DNA of 64,000 nt from Polynucleobacter sp. TUM22923 (GCF_030295705.1 NZ_AP027274.1:1116001-1180000), one strand, 5' to 3'. Positions 1 through 7,924 are shown, counted from the first letter of the stretch. Notes: generated from the letters alone by a model not told the origin. Made by a program: numbers and translations.

Positions 1-515
1 AAGCGTTTAGCTTCCTCTAGGGAGCAACCCTCTTTCACAGTAATCAAACGATCACGTGGTGTCATCTTGGTTTTTACCGGCGCATCTAAATCTTCTTCAA
101 AGCGTAAGTCACGGTTGGTGATGATGCCCACCACTTCCTTGCCAGTTAAAACAGGGAAACCAGAAAAGCCATGCTCACGAGAAAGCTGAATCACTTGACG
201 CAGAGTAGCGTCGGGGCCAATCGTAATAGGATCACGCAAGACACCAGATTCATAACGCTTTACTTTAGCCACTTCACGCGCCTGTTCGGCTGGCTTTAAG
301 TTCTTATGAACAATGCCAATACCACCTTCACTAGCCATGGCGATAGCCAAGCGGCCTTCAGTAACAGTGTCCATGGCAGCAGACACCAACGGTGTATTGA
401 GTGAAATATCTCGAGTTAATTTACTTGCCAAGCTGGCATCTCGAGGAAGTACCGACGAGTAAGCCGGTACGAGGAGCACATCATCAAATGTGAGTGCTTT
501 TTGAATGATTCGCAT
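1..515 (-). CDS. guaB: IMP dehydrogenase, N-terminal part (runs off the window)
   Basis: Oxidises IMP to XMP with NAD+, the committed step of guanine nucleotide synthesis, in the cytosol. I translated the minus strand from the ATG at 515. It begins MRIIQKALTFDDVLLVPAYS, the typical IMPDH opening, followed by the barrel segment AAMDTVTE and the start of the CBS pair (MTPRDRLITVKEG). Only about 171 codons lie in the window; the catalytic Cys loop is beyond its left edge. An AGGGG ribosome site lies about 6 bases before the ATG. It is the last visible gene of a minus-strand ratA-rnfH-guaB run with a 26-base gap to rnfH, so co-transcription is likely. Function is secure; completeness cannot be judged. 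Confidence 0.95.
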   Translation of the reverse strand, partial: MRIIQKALTFDDVLLVPAYSSVLPRDASLASKLTRDISLNTPLVSAAMDTVTEGRLAIAMASEGGIGIVHKNLKPAEQAREVAKVKRYESGVLRDPITIGPDATLRQVIQLSREHGFSGFPVLTGKEVVGIITNRDLRFEEDLDAPVKTKMTPRDRLITVKEGCSLEEAKR

Positions 516-541
516 GCAAAACCCCTAATCGCAAAAACAGA

Positions 542-895
542 TTATAGCCTTCTAGCCTTCCTTTTGGCCGCGGCCGCTTGGAATTTAGCATCTTGGTTCT
601 GATTGGCTTTCTTGCGACGAACAGTCTTGGGGTCAATCAGCAATGCTGAATAGAGCTCTAACCGGTCTCCAGCGTAGATCGGGCTGTCCCACTCCTTACG
701 CTTACCAAAAACACCAAAACAACCTTTTCTAGCCAATACAGGGTCTGTGGGGCTCTTAGCAATACCCGCCCTCAGTAAGGCCAGACCAACAGTTGGGATC
801 TCATCTGAGGTCAGATGGAATACAAATGGGGTCGGTATTGGAGCCCCCAATCGGGCATCACAAATCAGGATTTCCAATGACTTATTGCCCATCAA
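542..895 (-). CDS. rnfH: RnfH-family ubiquitin-fold protein
   Basis: Small (117 aa) protein of the RnfH/UPF0125 family, a beta-grasp (ubiquitin-like) fold of uncertain biochemical role. It is named for association with Rnf genes, although in many betaproteobacteria it sits beside ratA as here. Family hallmarks seen are GCFGVFGKRKEWDSPIYAGD and the following RLELYSALLIDPKTVRRKKA (the 'DGDRVEIYRPL..DPKEARRRRA' block of the family). The C-terminal 25 residues are a basic Lys/Arg/Ala tail. It overlaps the end of ratA by 14 bases, so the two are translationally coupled. A second Met directly after the first makes the start uncertain by one codon. Confidence 0.85.
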   Translation of the reverse strand: MMGNKSLEILICDARLGAPIPTPFVFHLTSDEIPTVGLALLRAGIAKSPTDPVLARKGCFGVFGKRKEWDSPIYAGDRLELYSALLIDPKTVRRKKANQNQDAKFQAAAAKRKARRL

Positions 896-1316
896 GGTCT
901 TCAGCGCGCTTTACGAAACAATCCACAAAAGTACCAGCAATATGACCGAACACGGGGCCAATAATCTTATCCAATATGACGCTCTTGAACTCCCAGTGGA
1001 GCTTGAACTCTACCTTGCAGGCATTTTCTTTCAGGGGAATAAAATTCCATTGCCCTGAAAAATGCTTAAAAGGCCCATCCACAAAGACCATATCAATGGT
1101 TTCGGGGCGGTGATTAATGTTCCGAGTATGAAAGTACTGTGTAATACCCTTAAATTGGATGTTGATTTTGGCGTCCAAAATGGTCTCCGATTGCTCGAAA
1201 ATTTCCACTCCGCCGCACCAGGGCAGGAACTCTGGGTAACGAGCAACATCCGTTACCAAGCCATACATGCGGTCGGCTGACTGGCCAATTAATACGGTCT
1301 TGTATACGTCTGCCAT
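882..1316 (-). CDS. ratA: RatA-like START/COQ10-family protein
   Basis: 144-residue START-like (SRPBCC, polyketide cyclase/COQ10) domain protein. Family knowledge: eukaryotic Coq10 binds ubiquinone, and the E. coli homologue RatA has been reported to block 70S ribosome assembly. Which role applies here cannot be read from sequence. Motifs visible are the N-terminal MADVYKTVLIGQSADRMYGL, the conserved YPEFLPWCGG, and the C-terminal amphipathic helix GPVFGHIAGTFVDCFVKRAE. It is divergent from smpB with only 26 bases between the two starts, so one or both promoters must lie inside the neighbouring coding region. The smpB/ratA/rnfH arrangement is common in beta- and gammaproteobacteria. Confidence 0.88.
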   Translation of the reverse strand: MADVYKTVLIGQSADRMYGLVTDVARYPEFLPWCGGVEIFEQSETILDAKINIQFKGITQYFHTRNINHRPETIDMVFVDGPFKHFSGQWNFIPLKENACKVEFKLHWEFKSVILDKIIGPVFGHIAGTFVDCFVKRAEDLDGQ

Positions 1317-1342
1317 AATCGATCTTGAGAAGCTAAATAAAT

Positions 1343-1795
1343 ATGAGTATCGTCGATAACAAAAAAGCCTTCTTCGATTATTTTGTCGAGGAACGGTTCG
1401 AGGCAGGTCTAGTGCTGGAAGGCTGGGAAGTTAAAGCCATCCGCGCTGGTCGCGTGCACGTCAAAGAAGCGTATGTTGTCATTCGTCAGGCGGAGCTATT
1501 CCTGATTGGCTGCCACATTACCCCCCTACTCTCGGCTTCAAGCCATATTGTTCCGGACAGCACTCGTACTCGCAAACTCTTGCTCAATGCCATTGAAATT
1601 AAGAAGCTCATTGGCAAAGTAGAGCAAAAGGGCTACACCCTGGTTCCGCTTAATTTGCATTTCTCCAAAGGAAATGTGAAGTGCGAAATTGGTTTAGCAA
1701 GGGGTAAAAAGCAGCATGACAAGCGGGCTGCTACCAAGGAACGGGAATGGGAAGTACAGAAAGGTCGTATCGCTAGAGGTGATTTGAACGCTTAA
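1343..1795 (+). CDS. smpB: SsrA-binding protein SmpB
   Basis: Binds tmRNA and delivers it to stalled ribosomes for trans-translation. 150 aa, the usual length. The OB-fold core opens with [20 protein letters not shown], continues with [20 protein letters not shown] and ends with the basic tail ([20 protein letters not shown]) that mimics the tRNA anticodon arm in the ribosome. The ATG at 1343 follows directly on the ratA/smpB divergent gap. The gene for tmRNA itself (ssrA) is not in this window. It precedes the ATP-grasp gene by about 90 bases on the same strand; that spacer holds a short hairpin and a small ORF. Confidence 0.97.
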   Translation: MSIVDNKKAFFDYFVEERFEAGLVLEGWEVKAIRAGRVHVKEAYVVIRQAELFLIGCHITPLLSASSHIVPDSTRTRKLLLNAIEIKKLIGKVEQKGYTLVPLNLHFSKGNVKCEIGLARGKKQHDKRAATKEREWEVQKGRIARGDLNA

Positions 1796-1833
1796 CGAAG
1801 GAACTATGCACCAATAAAGTGCATAAAGGCACC

Positions 1834-1890
1834 ATGTCTGCACAAATGATCCTCGAGTACCGACTTGGATCGGTTACCTTAAATGCATGA
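1834..1890 (+). CDS. possible 18-residue leader peptide coupled to the ATP-grasp gene
   Basis: Too short for ordinary gene callers. An ATG at 1834 is preceded at suitable distance by AAAGG and opens 18 codons (MSAQMILEYRLGSVTLNA). It ends in a TGA that overlaps the ATG of the ATP-grasp gene (ATGA at 1887-1890). The ATP-grasp start itself has no good ribosome site, so coupling through this ORF is a reasonable inference. A 7-bp inverted repeat (1805-1811 with 1819-1825) lies just upstream. It may equally be chance. Confidence 0.3.
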   Translation: MSAQMILEYRLGSVTLNA

Positions 1891-3299
1891 ATGCCCCTTA
1901 TGATGAAATGCTCGATTCCGGCGGTAAAGCACGCCCTCATTACCAGGCATTTCAACAGTGGCTTTTGAAGCAGAGCGATTCCCTTATGGGTCTCAAGCGG
2001 GCAGAAGCCGATCTCATTTTTAGACGTGTTGGAATTACATTTGCCGTGTACGGTGATGATCTCGGTTCAGAACGCACGATCCCCTTTGATCAAGTGCCCC
2101 GAATTTTCACGGCCAAAGAATGGGAATTACTCGAGGCCGGATTGCGTCAAAGAGTCAGAGCCCTCAACCACTTTATTTACGACGTTTATCACGAAGAAAA
2201 TATTATTAAAGCAGGCATTATTCCCGCCGAACAAATTTATAACAACGCGCAATATCGACCTGAGATGCGTAACGTCAAGATACCTAAAGATATTTACGCG
2301 CAAATTGCCGGAATTGATATTGTGCGAGCTGGTGAGGGTGAATTCTTCGTTTTAGAAGACAACTTGCGTGTGCCTTCGGGTGTTTCATACATGGTTGAGG
2401 ATCGCAAGATGATGATGCGTCTATTCCCCGATCTTTTTCAGCAATATCGCGTTGCCCCTGTCGAACACTATCCAGACTTTCTTTTGGAATGTCTCAAGTC
2501 TGTGAAGCCGGATGATGTTAGAAAACCAAACGTAGTTGTTCTTACCCCGGGCATGTATAACTCCGCTTATTTTGAGCATAGCTACCTTGCACAACAAATG
2601 GGTGTTGAATTAGTTGAAGGTAAGGATCTCTTTGTTAAAAATGAACAAGTATTTATGCGAACAACTCAAGGGCCTGAGCGGGTAGACGTTATTTACCGCC
2701 GAGTAGACGATGATTTTTTAGACCCACTCTCGTTTCGCTCTGACTCCACCCTGGGTGTTGCTGGATTGTTAACTGCTTATCGTGCGGGCAATGTTACTTT
2801 AGCAAACGCAATTGGCACCGGTATTGCTGATGACAAATCTATTTATCCTTATGTCCCTGACATGATCGAGTTTTATTTGGGTGAAAAACCACTTCTCAAT
2901 AATGTACCTACTTTTCAATGTAGAAAACCAGGCGATCTTGCGTATACCTTAGCTAACCTAAATAAGCTGGTTGTCAAACTCACTCATGGTGCTGGTGGTT
3001 ACGGCATGTTGGTGGGCCCAGCATCCACCAAAGCAGAAATTGAAGAATTCAGAGGCCACCTAGTAGCCAACCCTAATCAATATATAGCGCAACCCACACT
3101 GGCTTTATCGACCTGCCCCACCTTTGTAGAGTCTGGCATAGCCCCTCGCCATATTGACCTAAGGCCATTCGTGCTGTCAGGAAAAACCATCAAGATGGTA
3201 CCAGGGGGATTAACTCGAGTTGCCCTGAAGGAGGGTTCTTTAGTAGTGAACTCCTCTCAAGGTGGTGGTACCAAAGATACTTGGGTGCTAGAGGAATGA
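1887..3299 (+). CDS. circularly permuted ATP-grasp protein of the Anbu/alpha-E cluster
   Basis: 470-residue protein of the circularly permuted ATP-grasp type 2 family (old DUF404/DUF407). Family knowledge: ATP-grasp enzymes join a carboxylate to an amine via an acyl-phosphate, and this branch is linked by gene context to peptide or amide-bond chemistry; its substrate is unknown. Seen: the N-terminal segment FRRVGITFAVYGDDLGSERT, a central metal/nucleotide-type run EGEFFVLEDNLRVPSGVSYM, the Gly-rich LTHGAGGYGMLVGP, and the C-terminal HIDLRPFVLSGK and PGGLTRVALKEGSLVVNSSQ. Length is normal and no lesion is seen. It precedes the alpha-E gene by 13 bases, so the two were meant to be one transcript. 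Because the insertion sequence lies downstream, this gene itself is intact. Confidence 0.88.
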   Translation: MNAPYDEMLDSGGKARPHYQAFQQWLLKQSDSLMGLKRAEADLIFRRVGITFAVYGDDLGSERTIPFDQVPRIFTAKEWELLEAGLRQRVRALNHFIYDVYHEENIIKAGIIPAEQIYNNAQYRPEMRNVKIPKDIYAQIAGIDIVRAGEGEFFVLEDNLRVPSGVSYMVEDRKMMMRLFPDLFQQYRVAPVEHYPDFLLECLKSVKPDDVRKPNVVVLTPGMYNSAYFEHSYLAQQMGVELVEGKDLFVKNEQVFMRTTQGPERVDVIYRRVDDDFLDPLSFRSDSTLGVAGLLTAYRAGNVTLANAIGTGIADDKSIYPYVPDMIEFYLGEKPLLNNVPTFQCRKPGDLAYTLANLNKLVVKLTHGAGGYGMLVGPASTKAEIEEFRGHLVANPNQYIAQPTLALSTCPTFVESGIAPRHIDLRPFVLSGKTIKMVPGGLTRVALKEGSLVVNSSQGGGTKDTWVLEE

Positions 3300-3312
3300 A
3301 AGGGAGTCAAAC

Positions 3313-3699
3313 ATGCTGAGCCGGACCGCGGATTGTCTTTACTGGATGGCACGCTACACAGAGCGAGCAGAAAATACAGCTCGCATGCTCGATGTCAATC
3401 ACCAAACGTCCCTACTTCCACAGCCTGCAGAATTTTTAGAGCAAAGCTGGAAGAAGCTCCTAACAATTTCCAAGCTTGAAGGTGCTTTCTACAAACAATA
3501 TGCGGTAATTAATCGTGAGAATGTACTGGATTTCATGATCTATGAAACCAGTAACCCCTCTAGCATTGTCTCCTGCTTATTTGGTGCCAGAGAAAATGCC
3601 CGCGTCATTCGCGGCAGAATCACCTCTGAAGTATGGGAAACCCAAAATACAACCTGGCTTGAATTGCAACGCATCCTTGAGGCTAGCCTTGTCCAATGA
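3313..3699 (+). pseudogene. alpha-E domain protein, 5' fragment (cut by an insertion sequence)
   Basis: N-terminal 128 codons of an alpha-E (DUF403) protein, an all-helical family found with circularly permuted ATP-grasp proteins; no enzymatic activity is established. The start MLSRTADCLYWMARYTERAE and the following NTARMLDVNHQTSLL are classic family sequence, as is RENARVIRGRITSEVWETQN further on. The frame ends ..RILEASLVQ then TGA at 3697-3699, and this TGA belongs to the insertion sequence. The missing remainder (DPSRLLEWVK onward) reappears in frame at 5311. The family normally runs to about 310-320 residues, and the two fragments add to roughly that. A full-length product cannot be made as the sequence stands. 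Confidence 0.9.
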
Positions 3700-3713
3700 G
3701 GTATGAGCCTGAA
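3700..3713 (+). repeat. left 14-bp inverted repeat of the insertion sequence
   Basis: GGTATGAGCCTGAA, matched perfectly in reverse orientation at 5271-5284. A subterminal partial copy lies at 3738-3748 and itself pairs with a nearby TTCAGGC. Such arrays are typical of transposase binding sites. Confidence 0.8.
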
Positions 3714-3793
3714 CGGCGCACGTATTTCCAACCAGAAATGAGCCTGAAGGGGTAGGTTTCAGGCCCAACTGCCATTGGCTTGATCATCCAAGG

Positions 3794-5077
3794 ATGGTGA
3801 TCAACATGGACGAGACAAAGCTGCGCACGATTGCGCAACTGCAGGAATTTCTGGATGCAACCCCAGAAGTCAAATTCACGCTCGCCGCAGGCGTTGGTGA
3901 CGCCCAGCGCTACGAACACATCAGCCGCGTTCTCAAGCGCTTTGAGTACCGCCAGTGCGGCAAACATGATCGCGGCGTGGTACTGGCCTACCTGCGCCAC
4001 ACCAGCGGCTACAGTCGCCCTCAGATCACCCGCCTGGTAGCGCGCTGGCAGGAGAACCGCCTGGCACCTGTGCCCCTGGCCAAACGCTACCGCGCCCCTG
4101 CTGCCCCCTTCACCCGCAAGTACACAGCTGTCGATGTCGCACTGCTCGTGGAGGTAGATCGCGCCAATGAAGATGTCTGTGGCCCGGCCATCGCCCACCT
4201 ATTGCGCCGGGCCTACACGGTATACGGCGACAAGGACTACGAGCGCCTGGCCGGTCTGTCGGTCGCGCACCTGTACAACCTGCGCAAAAGTGCTGGCTAC
4301 CAAAAACTTCGCGTCAGCTTCACCAAGACCCGATCGGTGTGCAACTCCATTGGCGTGCGCAAGGCACCCAGGCCCAATGGACGTGCGGGCTGGGTACGCA
4401 TTGACAGCGTCCACCAAGGTGATTTGGATGGCCTCAAAGGGGTCTACCACATCACCTGCGTGGACAGCGTCAGCCAGTGGCAAGTAGAGGCTTGTGTAGA
4501 GGGCATCAGTGAGGCATATTTACTGCCGATTCTGCAGGCGGTGATTGCGCAGTTCCCGTTTGAGATTGAAGGGTTCCACTCTGACAACGGCTCGGAGTAC
4601 ATCAACCACAAGGTGGCCAAAATGCTAGAAAAGTTGCGTATCGAGCAGACCAAATCACGTGCCCGTCAAAGTAACGACAACGCCTTGGCAGAGAGCAAGA
4701 ATGCCAGTGTGGTCAGGAAGCATATGGGCTACAGCCACATTCCAAAGAAGTACGCAAAACCCATCAATGCGTTCTATGAAGGTGTGTTCAATTCGTGGCT
4801 CAATTTGCACCGTCCTTGCTTGTTTGCCACCGAGGTGGTGTGTGACAAAGGGAAGGTTAAAAAGGTCTACAAGAACAAAGATGCGAAGACGCCGCTGGAG
4901 CGATTGGTGCAACTAAACGACAGGGGTTTGGTCAAGTTCAAAGCGGGCATCACGCTTGAAGATTTGCTGGCTCGGGCCAAAGAAAGAACCGATCTGCAAG
5001 CGGCCCATGAGATGCAAAAGGCCAAGGCCGATTTGTTTGAGTTATTCAACAAGCCAAAGCGCAAACTGCAGACTTGA
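3794..5077 (+). CDS. DDE transposase, integrase-core (rve) type, IS481-like
   Basis: 427-residue transposase that would catalyse cut-and-paste or copy-and-paste movement of the element. N-terminal helix-turn-helix region about residues 40-90 (YRQCGKHDRGVVLAYLRHTS), then an rve/RNase H-fold core. The catalytic triad is visible: Asp204 in RIDSVHQGD, Asp264 in FHSDNGSEY and Glu300 in NDNALAESKN. D264 and E300 have exactly 35 residues between them, the classic DD35E spacing. The frame is intact, so the element may be active. An internal Met at 3806 (MDETKL) has a slightly better spaced GGTG site and may be the real start. Codon use is more GC-rich than the neighbours. Assignment to IS481 rather than an unclassified family is tentative. 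Confidence 0.88.
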   Translation: MVINMDETKLRTIAQLQEFLDATPEVKFTLAAGVGDAQRYEHISRVLKRFEYRQCGKHDRGVVLAYLRHTSGYSRPQITRLVARWQENRLAPVPLAKRYRAPAAPFTRKYTAVDVALLVEVDRANEDVCGPAIAHLLRRAYTVYGDKDYERLAGLSVAHLYNLRKSAGYQKLRVSFTKTRSVCNSIGVRKAPRPNGRAGWVRIDSVHQGDLDGLKGVYHITCVDSVSQWQVEACVEGISEAYLLPILQAVIAQFPFEIEGFHSDNGSEYINHKVAKMLEKLRIEQTKSRARQSNDNALAESKNASVVRKHMGYSHIPKKYAKPINAFYEGVFNSWLNLHRPCLFATEVVCDKGKVKKVYKNKDAKTPLERLVQLNDRGLVKFKAGITLEDLLARAKERTDLQAAHEMQKAKADLFELFNKPKRKLQT

Positions 5078-5270
5078 ATCGACGCCGAGTCGACACAGAT
5101 TCGACGCAAAGAAAAACAAGAACGAGTGTGAAAAAACATGCGCGGGGGGGGCCTCCGGCGGCCTGGCAGGGGCCTGCATGAATGCAAATTAGAAGACAAA
5201 ACCAAGTCCCTTAAACTTCCAGTTTTAACCCGGTCAGGTCAAGAAGCAAAGGTCACCAACTCAAACCCGC

Positions 5271-5284
5271 TTCAGGCTCATACC
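5271..5284 (-). repeat. right 14-bp inverted repeat of the insertion sequence
   Basis: TTCAGGCTCATACC, the exact reverse complement of 3700-3713. About 26 further bases to 5310 do not fit the alpha-E reading and probably still belong to the element. Confidence 0.8.
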
Positions 5285-5310
5285 TGGATTGGAAAATACT
5301 GGCTCGCCAT

Positions 5311-5940
5311 CAGGCTGATCCTAGCCGCCTACTCGAGTGGGTTAAGCATCGCTGCCATCTATTCAGAGGGGTAATGCACGGTACGATGCTCAAGAATGAA
5401 GCCTTCTACTTTATTAATATCGGCACCCTACTAGAGCGCGCCGATAATACAGCCCGTATTTTACAAACTAAGTATGAAGACCAGGCCATTCTAAAAGCAT
5501 TGCACATCGATAAAAAAATAACATCAAATCAAACGGGAATATTAGAGCCAAAAGAGGAAGATAACAACAATTTCTTTGACTTCTACCATTGGGCCGCCCT
5601 ACTTCGCTCAGTATCCGCCTTTGAAATTTATCGCCAAATTTATTCAGACCAAGTGACCCCTAAAAAAGTAGCACAACTCCTAATTTTTAATAAGCAGATG
5701 CCCCGTTCCCTAGTCTGCTGCATCAACGAATTAATTCAGCTAGTCTCTGAAATTAAAAATCAGCAATCAAAAGAAATTGAAAGACTGCTAGGCAAACTCA
5801 AGGCTAGCCTTGATTACTCCGACATTGACGAAGTCTTCACTCAAGGACTTGAGGAATTTATTGAGGAGTTCCTAGAGCGAATTAATCATATTGCTGATGA
5901 ATTTAGTAATGCCTACCTCATACCGCTAGCGGTAGCTTAA
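5311..5940 (+). pseudogene. alpha-E domain protein, 3' fragment
   Basis: C-terminal two thirds of the alpha-E gene, continuing from the piece that ends at 3696. In-frame codons from 5311 read QADPSRLLEWVKHRCHLFRG, then VMHGTMLKNEAFYFINIGTL and LLERADNTARIL, all conserved alpha-E helices. An ATG at 5374 could allow translation of a 188-residue stub, but it lacks the N-terminal helices. The frame stays open to the natural stop at 5938-5940. No secondary frameshifts or stops have accumulated, which argues that the insertion is recent. It ends 17 bases before the transglutaminase gene, so downstream genes may now depend on readthrough from the insertion sequence or on an internal promoter. Confidence 0.88.
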
Positions 5941-5957
5941 AAGGTTATCAGATCAAT

Positions 5958-6755
5958 ATGCACCTTAAAATTCGCCATCGTACGGAATATCGATATGACA
6001 CTCCGGTACACTACTCCATCCAAGAGTTACGGCTGACTCCACCCCAAGTCACTGGTCAGACTATTGATAGATGGAAAATCAGCACGCCCATGAAAGCCAG
6101 CAATTCAAGCGACGCATTCGGGAATCAATGCAGTATTTTTACCCAAGAGAGTCCCTATACCTCAATGATGATTGAGGCAGAAGGAGAGGTGCATACGCAA
6201 GATAATTATGAATTTATTGACGAACCCAAAGCGGTCTCTCCATATTACCTACTTCAACAAACGCACTTAACTGAACCCACTCCAGAGATGTTGAAGTTTT
6301 TCGCAGAAACACTTCCCACAACGAATTCAGTTACAGCAGTTTTAACTTTAGCTGCTGCGGTACAGGCTGCTATTTTATATTTTCCAGGGCAAACTAATTT
6401 TGCCACTACTGCAGCGCAATCATTTGCTATTAGATCAGGTGTCTGCCAAGATCACGCTCATATCATGCTCGGGCTATGTCGTGCCTCTGGTATACCAGCA
6501 CGCTACGTCAGCGGCTATTTCTTTGCGGAAGAATCTCCTAATTTAGCTAGTCATGCTTGGATTGATTTTTGCACCGACATCAATCAAGGTGTCTGGACAA
6601 GCATAGATATTACAAATTCTTGCTTGGTTGACTCACGGCATATTCGCCTAGCGATAGGCAGAGACTACTATTCTGCAGCCCCTGTAAAAGGTGTCCGTTC
6701 AGGCGGCGAAGGCGAAGAGCTTAGCGCTAGTATCTCCATTAATCAAGTTTCCTGA
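5958..6755 (+). CDS. transglutaminase-like cysteine protease of the Anbu cluster
   Basis: 265-residue protein with an N-terminal bacterial transglutaminase-like beta domain (MHLKIRHRTEYRYDTPVHYS) and a C-terminal transglutaminase/protease core. The catalytic triad is visible: Cys163 in SGVCQDHAH, His199 in ASHAWIDF and Asp217 in IDITNS. Family knowledge: such proteins are usually cysteine peptidases or amide-modifying enzymes; no signal peptide is present, so it acts in the cytosol. It lies between the alpha-E and Anbu genes, the arrangement seen in many proteobacteria, and is predicted to act on the same unknown peptide substrate. The gene is intact, although its cluster upstream is interrupted. 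Confidence 0.9.
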   Translation: MHLKIRHRTEYRYDTPVHYSIQELRLTPPQVTGQTIDRWKISTPMKASNSSDAFGNQCSIFTQESPYTSMMIEAEGEVHTQDNYEFIDEPKAVSPYYLLQQTHLTEPTPEMLKFFAETLPTTNSVTAVLTLAAAVQAAILYFPGQTNFATTAAQSFAIRSGVCQDHAHIMLGLCRASGIPARYVSGYFFAEESPNLASHAWIDFCTDINQGVWTSIDITNSCLVDSRHIRLAIGRDYYSAAPVKGVRSGGEGEELSASISINQVS

Positions 6756-6862
6756 AAAGACTTTTAAGTCCGCTATTCTGATGCTTAAGAAGGTTGCTTA
6801 AGCACAAAATAAGAGATAATTTCGAGTTGTAGATCACAATAAGAATAAAAGGGAGTTGTGGC

Positions 6863-7798
6863 ATGACGTATTGCGTTGGGCTTTGCCTAAAAGACGGACT
6901 TGTTTTTTTATCGGATACGCGCACCAATGCGGGCGTAGATCAAATTGGTACATTTCGTAAAATGTCCTTATTTCAAAAAGATAATGACCGATTTTTTACT
7001 CTGATGAGTGCAGGCAATCTTGCCATTACCCAAGCAGTCAAAGAAATTCTACGTCAAGGACAACTACTCAACGGCAAGAATCTATGGAACGTTGAAAATG
7101 CACATGATGCTGCGGTCGTTGTTGGCAATGCCATTAAGCAAGTTTATGATCGCGATCACGAATCTTTAGAAAAATCTGGCATTGAGTTCAATTGCAGTCT
7201 TATCTTTGGTGGCCAGGTAAAAAATGAGCGCACAAGGTTATTCAATCTGTATTCTGCCGGAAATTTTATAGAAGCCACTCCAGAGAATTGCTATTTTCAA
7301 ATCGGTGAATCCAAATATGGAAAGCCTATTTTAGATAGAGTAATTACATTTGAAACCCCTCTCAATTTAGCAACTAAGTGTGCCCTCATCTCAATGGATT
7401 CCACGCTGAAAAGCAACATCTCAGTGGGTCTCCCTTTGGACCTATTGGTCTACGAAAGGAATGCGTTTCAAGCAACAAAATTAGTCACCCTAGATGAGAC
7501 TAACCCCTACTACCAGATGATCCATCAGTCATGGGGTGAAAAGTTACGCGCCGCTTTTAACTCGATTGCAGAGCCTAGCTGGTCAGGTGTGAACCTATCT
7601 AGATCGATTTCTTCGCCAGCCAAAAGAATGGGTGCGGTGCCTATTTATAAAGCTGTCAAGATCCCCTCAACGAAAGTAGTAAAAAAAGTTAGCGCCGTAC
7701 CAAATAAACTGAGCCCTAAGCAGTCAATTCCAGCAAGGGGTAAAGCAAAGACTGTATCGAAAACAGTAGCTAAAGCAAAAACAAATTCTAAAATATAG
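6863..7798 (+). CDS. Anbu, proteasome-type (HslV-like) peptidase with a basic C-terminal tail
   Basis: Anbu ('ancestral beta subunit') is an Ntn-hydrolase related to HslV and 20S proteasome beta subunits; its natural substrate is unknown. The opening MTYCVGLCLKDGLVFLSDTR gives the nucleophile Thr2 after Met removal, with Asp18 (SDTRTNAG) and Lys33 (TFRKM) in the positions of the proteasome Asp17/Lys33. The family usually stops near 240-250 residues. This protein has 311, the last 60 or so being a Lys/Ala/Ser/Pro-rich basic tail ending VAKAKTNSKI. A good GGGAG ribosome site precedes the ATG. The 107-base gap upstream contains an inverted repeat (6782-6789/6797-6804) and may hold its own promoter. 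A terminator follows at 7826. Confidence 0.92.
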   Translation: MTYCVGLCLKDGLVFLSDTRTNAGVDQIGTFRKMSLFQKDNDRFFTLMSAGNLAITQAVKEILRQGQLLNGKNLWNVENAHDAAVVVGNAIKQVYDRDHESLEKSGIEFNCSLIFGGQVKNERTRLFNLYSAGNFIEATPENCYFQIGESKYGKPILDRVITFETPLNLATKCALISMDSTLKSNISVGLPLDLLVYERNAFQATKLVTLDETNPYYQMIHQSWGEKLRAAFNSIAEPSWSGVNLSRSISSPAKRMGAVPIYKAVKIPSTKVVKKVSAVPNKLSPKQSIPARGKAKTVSKTVAKAKTNSKI

Positions 7799-7825
7799 TT
7801 CCTCAATACCAGCTATCTACTAAAG

Positions 7826-7857
7826 AAAAAGCCTAGATTTTTTGTCTAGGCTTTTTT
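7826..7857 (+). terminator. Rho-independent terminator between Anbu and ppsA genes
   Basis: The inverted repeat AAAAAGCCTAGA (7826-7837) and TCTAGGCTTTTTT (7845-7857) forms a GC-centred stem with a T-run on the plus strand. The reverse strand also ends in CTTTTTC, so it can serve the convergent ppsA gene too. Confidence 0.85.
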
Positions 7858-7924
7858 GTTGGATCGATTGGTAATTGGTATATCGATCTCAAGAAGAGGC
7901 GTATTACACCTCAGTATTACGCCC

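Larger units (their letters stand above)
3695..5310 (+). mobile_element. insertion sequence with DDE (rve) transposase, inserted in the alpha-E gene
   Basis: An insertion of about 1.6 kb separates the two halves of the alpha-E gene. A perfect 14-bp inverted repeat, GGTATGAGCCTGAA, lies at 3700-3713 and (reversed) 5271-5284, with a partial extra copy ATGAGCCTGAA at 3738-3748. Exact ends are uncertain. Removing only 3700-5284 would leave an in-frame TGA, and joining at about 3695/5310 restores a family-like ..LVQADPSRLLEWVK, so the ends are inferred from the host gene. No convincing target-site duplication of more than 2-3 bases is seen. The GC-rich base use contrasts with the flanks, indicating transfer from another host. 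The right 230 bases are noncoding and contain a run of eight G (5144-5151). Confidence 0.85.

Noticed and set aside
5138..5374. Plus-strand ORF through the right end of the insertion sequence into alpha-E.
   Set aside because: It is a different frame from both the transposase and alpha-E and shows no family sequence.
6782..6804. Inverted repeat TGCTTAAG/CTTAAGCA upstream of Anbu, considered as a terminator.
   Set aside because: No T-run follows on either strand. It could be an operator, but there is no evidence beyond symmetry.
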